Part shown: in pieces, positions 20,301-31,800 of the stretch
Layout of the letters: every line of letters begins with the position of its first letter
Position numbering within the stretch: position 1 is the stretch's first letter
Assembly (NCBI RefSeq): GCF_028583425.1
Contig: NC_072807.1
Location: 33,237,001-33,301,000, forward strand
Length of the DNA: 64,000 nt
Direction of reading: 5' to 3'
Source of the DNA: Eublepharis macularius
Taxonomy: Eukaryota > Chordata > Lepidosauria > Squamata > Eublepharidae
The notes under the pieces: model-generated
Database searches by the model: none
The model's input: the letters and a program-made list of their open reading frames with translations, nothing else
What the model was told of the DNA's origin: nothing
Position numbers and translations under genes: made by a program

Positions 20301-23300
20301 TCCGGGCCCGGGCATAGGCAATGGGGGGAGAGCGTTGCTGCAAAGGAGGGGGGTTGCATACAGCTCGGTGGAGCCTCCACGGCCAGGGGCAGTGTACCTC
20401 TGAATGCCAGTGGGAAGGAGCAAACGGGAGGGTGGCTCTTGGGGGCAGCGGGAGAAGCGTTCAGTCTTGGGTCGATGGGTCCTCCCGGGCTGCAGTTGCA
20501 TGCTGCTGGGGACTGGGCTATATCGGGTTGCCAACTCTGGCTTGGGAAATTCCTGGAGATCTGGGAAGGGACCTCAGCTGGGGTGTCATGCCATAGAGGC
20601 CACCCTGTGCCGTTTCCTCCAGGGGAGGTGATTGTGCAATTTTGGGAGAAAGCCCGTCCCTTCCTGGAGGATGGCAACCGTGCCTCTCAGGGGGTTAACA
20701 GCTGTGGTGGGCAGCCGGATTTCTCCCCACCTGGGCAAGCCAACCCATTGGCAAATGGACAGTGTGATCTCTGTGCGAGGGCAGCTGCTAGGCTCCCTTT
20801 CTGTTTGGCTTTCTCGGTTTCTGCCAGCTGCTAGAGACACCTGCCTGTCCCCTGTTGGAAACAGGGTGCTATTTAGTACATTTTTATCCCGCCCTTCCGG
20901 CTCCCTGAGCATATTCTCCGGGCACTGCCATTTTTATCCTTTAGATGCCAGGCTAAGCCAGTCCTGTTTGCCTGAGATTTTAACAGCAACCTACCTTTTA
21001 TCCCGCCCTTCCTCCAGGGAGCTGTGTGCACGGCTGTCCCTCCCCCATTTTACCCTCCCAACCACCCTGTGAGGTATGCCAGGCTGTGAGAGAGCGACTG
21101 ACCTCCAGGTCACCAATGACTGTCATGAGAAGTGAGGATTTGAACTCAGATCTCCCTCATTTTTAAAAACTTTGTCTATACCCCACCTTTTCCCTCAATG
21201 GGAACCCAAAGTGACTTTCAGCGTTCTCTTCTTCTCCATTTTATTCTCACAACAACCCTGTAAGGTAGGTTAGGCCAAGAGGATATGACTAGCTCACTGA
21301 GTTTCCATGGCAAAGTGGGAATTTGAACCTGGATCTCCGAGGTGCTAGTCTGGTGCTCTAACCACTATTCATTGCTCCAGAGAGCAAGAGGCGTTTCTTC
21401 CCTTCTTAAGTATTGTCTACATTGGATGGTAGACCTCCAACGAAAAACAGGATTGCGGATAAAGGCAATGGCAAACCACCTCTGTTAGTGGTTGTTGTGG
21501 ATTTTCTGGGCTATATAGCCATGGTCTTGACATTGTAGTTCCTGACGTTTCGCCAGCAGCTGTGGCTGGCATCTTCAGAGGTGTAGCACCAAAAGACAGA
21601 GATCTCTCAGTGTCACAGTGTGGAAAAGATGTTGGCAGGTCATTTGTATCTACTCAGGAGGGTTGGGGTTGGGCTGAGTCATCCTGTAAGAGTTTCCCAG
21701 GGTGTGGAATGCTAATGGAGGGAGGCTCTGTTAGAGTCTTGCCGTGCAAACCCCACTAGGGGTCGCCATAAGTCAACTATGACTTGAGGGCTGGATTACA
21801 TTTTGGAATGACACCTTAAGACGTCCCAAGTATGCAGTTCAGCATCAGTGGTCCATGTAATTTGTAGGGGGAAAATTCTCAGGATGAAGTTTGAATGGCA
21901 ACAGTTTGAGATATAATTAGGAGCAGGATACTTGGCAGGTTTGTGAGTGCAGGTGAGCTGGCGGGGTAAAAATTAACACCTTGCTTTTCTTAACATCTTG
22001 CTTTTCACCTTGCTTTTCTTCTTGTTAATTTGTTTTATTATTTGTATATTGATTTTAGTCTTTGTTTTTATCGATTTTAACTGTTCACCGCCCAGAGCCC
22101 CTGGGGATGGGTGGTATATAAATTGAATAAATAAAATAAATAAATAAAAACATAAAACTACAGCAGCATGTGAAATATGAAATGACCTTGACAAGAACTC
22201 CGTGTGTACATACAGACCCATTATTTAACAGCAGCCTATCTGAACTTGTTTTGTATGTGAGTGCATCTGTAAGAATTTGTTCCAGGAGAAAAGGTGAAGC
22301 GGTTGGCAGGGGATTAATGCAAAGCCAGGGAAAGACAGGCAGGATAGGTGGAATGACGTACGATCTAGAGTGTGTTTAGAAGGTTGTACAACATGGAGAA
22401 TCAGTTTCTGGGGGGGAAAGAGGAGGAAGATTGTGAGATACAGGTGTGCAGAAGGTGCATTCAAGCTTTGGCAAGCATCGTGACAACCAGGTGAGTCTCG
22501 GTGGGGTAGTCCTCACAGGTCCCAGCAGGAGGTAGACTGCCCTTGCCTGTATCTCCTCCATCCGGGTGCCAAGTCAGCGACTGGGTCTTTGGCAAGAGGT
22601 GGCAGCCTCTGTGGTGTGGAAAACGGATCTGTCTAGATATCTTGGGTCTTGGTCTGCCAGTGTCTTCTGGAAAGTGCCAGATTAAGAGAATTCTTTTTGC
22701 CTCGGTAGAAGAATGCCCGGGAAGTGGTGGCCATCAAGTGCGTCAGCAAGAAGACTCTCAACAAGGCGTCCGTGGAAAACCTCTTGACGGAAATCGAGAT
22801 TCTGAAGACCATTCGCCACCCGCACATCGTGGAGCTGAAAGACTTCCAGGTGGGGAATGATTGGCGGGAGGGTCATTTGAGCCAGACGGGTTTGGTACCT
22901 TGAAACGTTGCAACCTTGTAGGGAACTGCTTGACTGTAACCGATTGAACATTGTCAGCATCCTGAGGGAGTCCGGAGAATTGAACATGGCTTCCAAGTCA
23001 GCGGGGTCCTTGATTTCGAGCGTGTGTACAGAGCTAGGTGTTTGGCCTGTTAAATACCGTACAATATTTTCAACTGCCAAAATGCATCGGTGAGGTCGAC
23101 CAAACGCTTTATTGCACCGGCCAAAGTTCGTTGCACCAACCAAAGAGCCAGTGTGGGATAGCAGTTAGTATCGGACTTGGATCTAGGAGGCCGAGGTTCA
23201 AATCCCCATTCTTTCATGGAAGCTCACTGGGTAACCTTGGGCCTAGCACACTCTCTCAGCCTAACCTACCTTACAAGGTTGTTGTGAGGATAAAATTCAG

Positions 23301-26300
23301 GAGAGGAGAATGATGCATTTTACACTGGCTGAAGGTGTGATATTAGTTAGTGGTACTTGAGAGAAAGAGAGAGAGAGATCCTATTTCTAGCTTCAGGTGG
23401 GTAGCCGTGTTGGTCTGTAATAGAAGAGCAAAATTTGGGTCCAGTAGCCAGGGCCGGTGTCAGGGCTTCAGAGGTGAGATACCTACTTGTGCCCCTTGCT
23501 CCATGCGCGCACGCGTAAGCGTGTGCACACTCCAGCCCTGCGCGATGACGTCACTTGTGACATCATTGTGCAGGAGCGTCCCCCTCATCTGAGGCGGGCG
23601 ACAGCAGTGAAGGGACAGGGAGGTGGCCTGCTTCCCCACTCGCTGCCGCGCCACTCACTGGGAGCTGAGCCGAGGCAGGCAGCAGTGGCTAAGGGGCAGA
23701 GAAGCAAGCGGGGACATGGCCCGTTTCTGGATCGGGGGGGTCATCGGGGGCCGGCACGGCGTCTCCTTCAGAGTTCAGCGCTCGAGGCGGCTGCCGGCAC
23801 CACCTCCATGGACGTGCCGGGCTTGCCAGTAGCACCTTAAAGACCAACTAGATCTCCAGGGTAGGAGCTTTAGAAACTTCGACTCTCTGATGCTGTCTCT
23901 GGCCACTCTGCCTGCCTTGCAGTGGGACAAAGAGCACATCTTCCTGATCATGGAGTTTTGTGCCGGAGGAGACTTGTCTCGCTTCATCCACGCCCGGAGG
24001 ATACTCCCCGAGAAGGTGGCTCGCATCTTCCTGCAGCAGCTGGGTAAGCAAGCGTGGTGCAATGGTTAGAGTGTCTGGCTAGGACCTGGGAGACCCGTTT
24101 TCGAATCCCCGCTCCGCCCTGGAAGCTCATGGTTGGGGGATGTTGGACCAGTTTGCTCTCTCTTGGCCTGGCCCCCCTTACAGGCTGGTGGTTGTGAGGA
24201 TAAAATGGAGGAGAGTGTTGTAAGCCGCTTTGGATCAGTGTTGGGGAGAAAAGAGGGGGTATAAGTATCTACATATATAAGCAGGGGATAGAGATAGTGG
24301 CTCAGTAGCAGAGTAGCAATCTCCAGGGGGGAAGAAATTTTTTTCTGGCAAGAACCACTGGACAGAACTGGGCATATATAAGGAGCAGGCCTTGTACCAC
24401 CCAATACAGAGTAAAACTTTGGTTCAGGCCTCATATCCTGTGTGTCTCTAGCTCGGCCTGTTGGCTGGGAAAGTACAGCCTCTGTTATTTAGCTGTACCT
24501 GGTCTGCTTTCTTCTCCCGAGAGAGTGGCCCTGGGAAGGCCAGCGCTTGGTGCTGATCTCAGCTCTTGCCGTACTCCCTAAACTTCCACAGGGCTGTGAT
24601 ATCCAACTAAGAAACGAGCCCTGACTGGTTCCTTGAGTGGGCTGAGGCCCCCTCCAGATTTCAAGAAGCCTCTCTGTTTCTAGGCAGTTTACCATGCCGT
24701 GCCAGTCTTGACCAGTCTTGCTATCTTGCAGCCATTGCCAACCACCTGCAATGTGAGAACAGAACTCCTGGGCTGTGTGCCCCCAGGATGCCTAGAGTGA
24801 GCTGGCATGAATGGTAAGACTAACCAGCTGCGGAAGCAACTCAGGGAATGCTTAGTCAGTCAGCCAGCTGGTAGTATTTTAGCCAGTTAGAACATATTTC
24901 GATTAGCAAGCCGTTGTTTGTTTTTGGCCGTGCCTAAATGCTTTTCTAAGAGCGGTTTCTGCCTTGCACGCGCTCCTATGGTCTTTCTGTAATAAATTTC
25001 AATATATATTTTACCAGCCTGTGTCCAGCATTGCTTGCTAAGGAGGTACACACACTCAAAAGAACCCAGGAAGCCAGAGTGCTTCAAAATAAACAACCAG
25101 AGGCTCCTAGGGAACCTGAGTGGCCAGGAGAGCCGTCGGGGACCGGGGATAAGAGTCTCTGAGTCGATACAGCATGATTGTTTAAAGTTTATTTTATTTA
25201 CAGTGAGTAGCCACCTCGGTCTGCAGTAGAAGAACAAGATTAGAGTCCAGTTGCACCTTAGGGACCAGCTAGATTTTCTGACAAAGAGAGCTCTGACTCT
25301 CGAAAGCTCGTATCCTTGAAATCTAGTTGGTCTCTAAGGTGCAACTGGAATCAAATCTTGCTATTTTACTTACGTTATTTATACTCCCCCTTTCTCACTG
25401 AGACTCAGGGCAGATTATGCAGTGTAAGTGTATACTATCAGCGACTGGAGCAATCAATTAACAATACAATAGGGCAGTCGATGGGTCGATTATCTGAGTC
25501 TTGCGACCGGGAAGCAAACAAACAGAATTAATTTGGAAATCTGAGACCATAATGCCTTTGCCGTTGGATTGATTGCAATGGAAAATGTTGGAAGGGCCCA
25601 CACAGAACTGATGTAGGAAAAGGCCAGAGCTGAGAGTCTCTCTACACGAGACATCTTACAGGAAGGGAGACACACTGTTAGCCGGGAAGCGTAGTTTAAA
25701 AAGACAGAGACAGAGATCGCTCCTCAGAGGGTTTGTTAATTACATCTTCATCTCTGGCAAGGCTCTGTCAATTTCACCTCCTCTTCCAAGAGGCAAAGAT
25801 GAAATTAATAAACCCTCTGAGGAGTGAAATTGACAGAGTAATTTATTATTACAGCACTTGGCCAGTACGTTAACCATAAAATTTAAGTGCACATTTTACA
25901 ACCATTTGAAACATGAAGCATATAAGTATATACAATTTAAAAACATAATTTCCTAATATCTATCAAAATTTGTAAAAACCAGGAAGTCAGCATAGTTCTA
26001 AGCAAGCAACTGAAATGGAGGCCTAGGCTCTAATGGGCTTTAACGACCAGAGCACAAAATTTCGCTATCTGGTGTAATACAGTAAAATCGGAGTTTGACA
26101 GCAGTTTCTCTAATTTTTTCTTATCCGAATGTTCAGAGATACCATCCAGAAAGGGAATAATAAATCTCATACGTGCTTCCTTATAGAAAGGGCATCTCAG
26201 GAAAACATGTTCCTGGGTTTCGACCTCCCCAAGTATGCAAGGACATAGTCTCTCATTCCAAGGAATCTTGTTAAATCTGCCATCCAGAACAGCAGAGGGT

Positions 26301-28846
26301 AAGGCAGAACATCTGGCCAAAGTAAGCGCTCTCCTGAGATTATTTACCTCCAGAATGGATAAATAAGAAGCAGGTGCAGAAATATATCTGTTACTAGGAG
26401 GAGCTATAAAAGCAGGAGTGCCTTGTAAGTCGGATTGTCGTTCAATATCATCTATCCTTTGCCTAACCATTTGCCTTGCTTGATCGCTTCCTGAAATTGA
26501 CAGATTCTCCGGCTCTGTCTTTTAAAAATATGCTTCCAGCTAACATTGCGTCTCCCTACACTTGACTGTCCTCAAGTAAGATATCTTGTGTAGACAGACT
26601 CTGAGTGGCTCATGCTTTACCTGAAAATCTAGAAGGATTTAAGGCAGGAAAGCTGTAGAAGACTCCTGCTGAGGTTTTGGTTAAAAAGGTCGCTGTGGGG
26701 GAGCAATGCCATGTGATCCCTGCCCTCAGCACCATTCCTCTTTCCCCAACCAGCTTGTGCCTTGAAATTCCTTCACGACAAGAACATCTCTCATTTGGAT
26801 CTCAAACCTCAGAATATCCTACTCAGCTCCCTGTACAAGCCTCACCTCAAACTGGCAGGTCAGTAAGATTTGGCGGCAGCGGCCGGGGTGGTGGTGGGGC
26901 TGGACAGAAGACTTAACATCTGCGTTGGTATTCTTTCACAGTTGCCCCACAGCCAGTTCTCTCTCTTCCTTCTTCTCAGCCTTGCACGGCACGCAGTATT
27001 TAGAAACAAACCTACTGGCCTTGTTCAGACATGACCCCAAACTGTCATTTATTTCAATCATTGTTTGTTTATGAAAATCAAAAAGAGTCCAGTAGCACCT
27101 TTAAGACTAACCAACTTTATTGTAGCATAAGCTTTCGAGAATCACAGCTCTCTTCGTCATGCATCTGACGAAGAGAACTGTGATTCTCGAAAGCTTATGC
27201 TACAATAAAGGTTGCTGGACTCTTTTTGATTTTGCTACTACAGACTAACACGGCTAACTCCTCTGGATCTGTGTTTGTTTATAGGATTCAGCTCATAGAA
27301 GATTCGTTGAATTCTAGTCTTCTCTAAAAAGTGTTAGTTTGACGCTTCCCCCAGTGGAGACCCGGCTGGTGTCCTGGAATTCCCTGCAGTGAGGGTTGCT
27401 CCAGGGAAGAAGTCAGGGTTAAACTAGGATAGCTGTGTTCATGCACCGCACAAAAGCATGGATTAAAGGTGGTAAATAAACCATTTTCTAACTGTGGTTT
27501 CATGCCCTTATTTGGTGGACCCTGAATATACACAATGCATCGAGACAACCTTTCCAAATCCTAGTTGGCTGAATTATGCTGTGGTTTCATAGGGGGTCTG
27601 AACCAAGCCAATAAAACAAAACAAAAACGCAGGTAAAAATGATAAAAGCAGCCCTAAAACTACCTTTATGAACTGACTTGTAACATGTTTCTTGGGCTTG
27701 GGGGCGGGGTCTGTTTTTCCTGCCAGATTTTGGATTTGCACAACACATGTCCCCGTGGGATGAGAAACACGTGCTCAGGGGTTCGCCGCTTTACATGGCT
27801 CCAGAGATGGTTTGCAGCCGGCAGTACGATGCCCGTGTGGACCTGTGGTCTGTGGGGGTGATTCTCTATGGTAAGTTGGACGAGATTTTCAGATGAGGGA
27901 AGAGGTGACTTCTAGAACCAGGGCTCATTTTGAGGGGGAACGCACAGGAATGCAGTTCCGGCAGTTCCCCAAAGAGGTCATGTATCAGGTGGCCCCGCCC
28001 ACCTGACTCTCGGCCATTTTGTGTCTGTTTCTGCCTGGATTGGGGCCGAAATGGCCCGGATCGGGCCTCTGACGGATGGTGGATCACTCTCCCACTCAGC
28101 AGCAGCCTGATCCTGACCATTTTGGACCTCTTCTCAGCCATTTTCAGCCCCTTTTTGCCATTTCGGGCCCAATTTTGGCCCTGAATGGCCAGGATTGGGT
28201 CCAAAACAGCCAGAATAGGTGATGTCAGGAGGTGTGACATATGCAAATCAATTATGCCAATGATACACTTCCAGTGATGGCAAGGGGTGTGGCATATGCT
28301 AATGAGTTATGCTAATGAGTTCCTCCAGCTCTTTTTCTAGGAAATGACCCCTGTCTAGAACTCTATGCTCCAAAGGCAATTGAGGCAGAAAGGTTTTTTT
28401 TCTCCAAAATGGCCTTTTTTCCTTTTGAGGATAGAGAAGTTCATTTGACATTTTGGGGCATTGACTGGGACACCCAGCTCTCCTATATGGCAGAGATCAG
28501 AATTAAAATGCCGCGGCCCTGTTATACTAGCAAACCCTTTCCCCATGGTGACTGTTGCTAAACATTAGGGTGGTGAGAATTCAACACGGAGGTACTGGTT
28601 GTTACAGCTTGTGTAAGGTGCCTTCCCATCTTCTAAGAGCACAGTATTGTGTAGTGGTTAAGGTGTCAGACTAGGATCTGGGAGACCCAGTTGGACTCGC
28701 CACTCTGCCATGAAAACTCACTGGGTGATCTTGAGCCAGCCAGTCATTCTCAGCCTAACCTACCTTACAGGGTTGTTGTGAAGATAAAACAGAGGAGAAT
28801 GATAAATGCTGCTTTGGGGAGAAAGGCAGGGTAGAAATTAAGCAAA

Positions 28847-28877
<31 letters not shown>

Positions 28878-31800
28878 GAGTCTTAACGTGGAGCTTTCTC
28901 TCCCAACCAAGAGGCCCTGTTTGGGAGACCCCCGTTTGCTTCCAAGTCGTTCGCTGAGCTGGAGGACAAGATCCGCAGCAATCAGCCGATCGAGGTAACC
29001 TTAAAGCGGCCGGGATGCTGGCCGAGGCTTCATTTTGACACTGGAGTTGATGGTTGCGGGAGCTGCCACCTAGTTTGGGCCTGTAGCTCAGCCCCCTGTC
29101 CCCGTCCTCTCATTGCCAGCTCCCCAGCCGCCCGCGGCTCTCTTCGGAGTGCCGGGACCTTCTGCAGCGCCTCCTGAAGAGGGACCCCCAGGAGCGCATC
29201 TCCTTCAAGGAGTTCTTCTCTCACCCCTTCGTCGACATGGAGCACATGCCTAGTGCCGAAAGTCTGGACAAAGCAGTGAGTGGTGATGTTACTGGAGGAA
29301 AGGTTACCCCGTTGACCTCTCCTAGTGCGTAAATTGTCTTTCTGATGGTGTCTGTCTACCTGTGGAGGGTTTGGTGGGTTGGGTACCCTTCTGTTCAAAG
29401 AGCAGACGGAAGCAAATCAAAGGACATGTTCTACTTCAGGAGTTAGGTAGAAGCAGGGTTTTTTTTCAGCAGGAACGCGGGGGAACGGAGTTCTGGAACC
29501 TCTTGAAAATGGTCATATGGCTGGTGGCCCCGCCCCCTGATCTCCAGACAGAGGGGAGTTTAGATTGCCCTCCGCGTGAGGGCAATCTCAACTCCCCTCT
29601 GTCTGGAGATCAGGGGGTGGGGCCACCAGCCATGTGACCATTTTCTCCGAGGGCAACCCACTGAGTTCCGCCACCTCTTTCCCCAGAAAAAAAGCCCTGG
29701 GTAGAAGTAACACCGTCCCCATCTCCCAGTGCTGGCCTTGCTTTGGCCTGCGCCCTCTCCAGCCTTCTCTTCCCTTCACAGACCTCACTTGTAACAGAAG
29801 CCGTGAAGAAGGACCAAGATGGGGATTTTTCAGCCGCCCTCTCACTCTATTCCAAGGCCCTGGAGTACTTTGTCCCTGCCCTGCGCTGTGAGTAGCCATG
29901 CCACCATTTTCTCTTTCCAACTGCTCTTCTCCTACAGAGTAAGTAGAAAAACCCGTGGAAGCTCTAGAGCGGATCAAATGGCAGCAGTTTGCCCTCTAGA
30001 AGCACTTCTGTGGTATAGGTGAGTCATGGGTGACTCCACTTTCTCTTTCTAGAGTCATTTTGGTTGTGGTTTGTTCTACTCTTATTGAAGCAATGGTGGA
30101 AATTTTCAAGATTTCAAAGCCGTGTTTTGGCTGTGGCTCCAACAGCTAATGGCCATTGAAAATCAATGTCAAAACTAACCTGTAAATGTGCAGACTGCTT
30201 TCAAAAGACCCATCTGAGAACAGGCCTTCAACATTCGTGGACGCATGTACTCTCTCCCCTCACCATGGCATTTGATATCTAAGCTAGTATTACTATTAAG
30301 AGACTTTATCAAAAATATACAGTTTAAATAGTGATGTAGAGAATGGATATATTAGTGGATTTGATAGAGTATATATAAGAGAATTTGAATATGCTTAGAG
30401 TAAGAGATATAATACATATATGATTTAGAAGAATTTAATGGAAAATAAGTAATAAGATAGGTTAAGGGTTGGAAAGCTGTTGGAAGTCTATAAGGAGGGG
30501 GGAGGGAAAGGGTGGGGGTTGAAATAAATTAGGTATGATGGGGAATGTATGTAATAACTATGTTCTCACCAATAAAAAAAATTTTTTAAAAAAAAAACCA
30601 TGGCGTTTGATATCTTCATGGCATGCAACAAACTGTATCTCGTTGCAATGTTTGAATCAGGGCAAATGTCAAACTGTGGTTTGGTTTTTTGCCTATAAAG
30701 CAGGATTCCAAATCGCCATTTAATCTTGCTTTCAGAGGCAAGAGAATAAGCTACAGTTTGTCATTTTGTCTGGTCTGGGCATCACAGCTACAGAGAAGGC
30801 CCCCGTTTAAATTTTGCTTGAACCGACAGGTCTCTTATTTCTTTGTGCCATCTTCTGTTTCCTTGTGCCCATTTTTTCCCATTAAACTTACACAGTCTGT
30901 AAGATTGCGTTCTTGTAAGTAGCATAAAAATGGAGTCAAAGAAACAAACAGATTGGAAGCACCAGCAACAAAAATGAGCAGCACCGAAAGGCTCACGTTG
31001 AAAACTCCCCCAAAGAAACTAATTAGCATATTCATACATTCTGGCTGTAAAAAATCAAAACCAGTTAACTGAGCTAAGAAATGAAAAAGCCTTCCTACCT
31101 GCAGTGGACGGGCCTACGATGATTTTAGACCTGTTATAATGTTTTTATATCTGTTCATTTTTAAAAAATTTTTATTGGATGGATACATATATAATTACAA
31201 AAATTCATCGTTAATTTCTACATTATAAAATATCTTAATTAACATCAATAAACTACCCTACATTTACCCACCCCCTCCCTGACCCCTTTATTCTGATTGA
31301 CTTCCAGCAGCTTTTGACATCCCCCTAGTCCTAATATCGTTCTCCCTTCTAATTCTTAACATATAACTCATTATACTTTCTATTAACTCTATTTAATAAT
31401 TCTTACCCAATTGTCCATCTATAAGTAAAGACATTTACTATTCTTAACAACTCAAATATTTTCAAAAGACCACAACTTCCCCCTTAAATCCCAATTCTTC
31501 TCTAAGTAGTTTTTAAATTTCTCCCAGACCCCCCAAAAGTCCTTTGGTTGTTCCTCCTTCAAACATCTCGTCAGCTTGTCCATTTCCACCATCGCAAGAA
31601 CTTTCTGAATCCAGTCTTCCATTTTAGGTGTCTCTTCTTTCTTCCAATACTGTGCATAAATTATTCTGGCTGCTGTTACCATATAAAATATCATTATTCT
31701 ATCTTTACAATCATACTTCTCTAAATTCAAACATAGCAATAACATTTCTGGATTTTGATTGATCTTTTTCTGTAAAATCTCTACATTATCTCTACAATTT

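Noticed and set aside
19959-20834. 291-codon frame across ULK3 exon 1
   Set aside because: It lies in a CpG-rich promoter, runs out of frame with ULK3 and continues into intron repeats.
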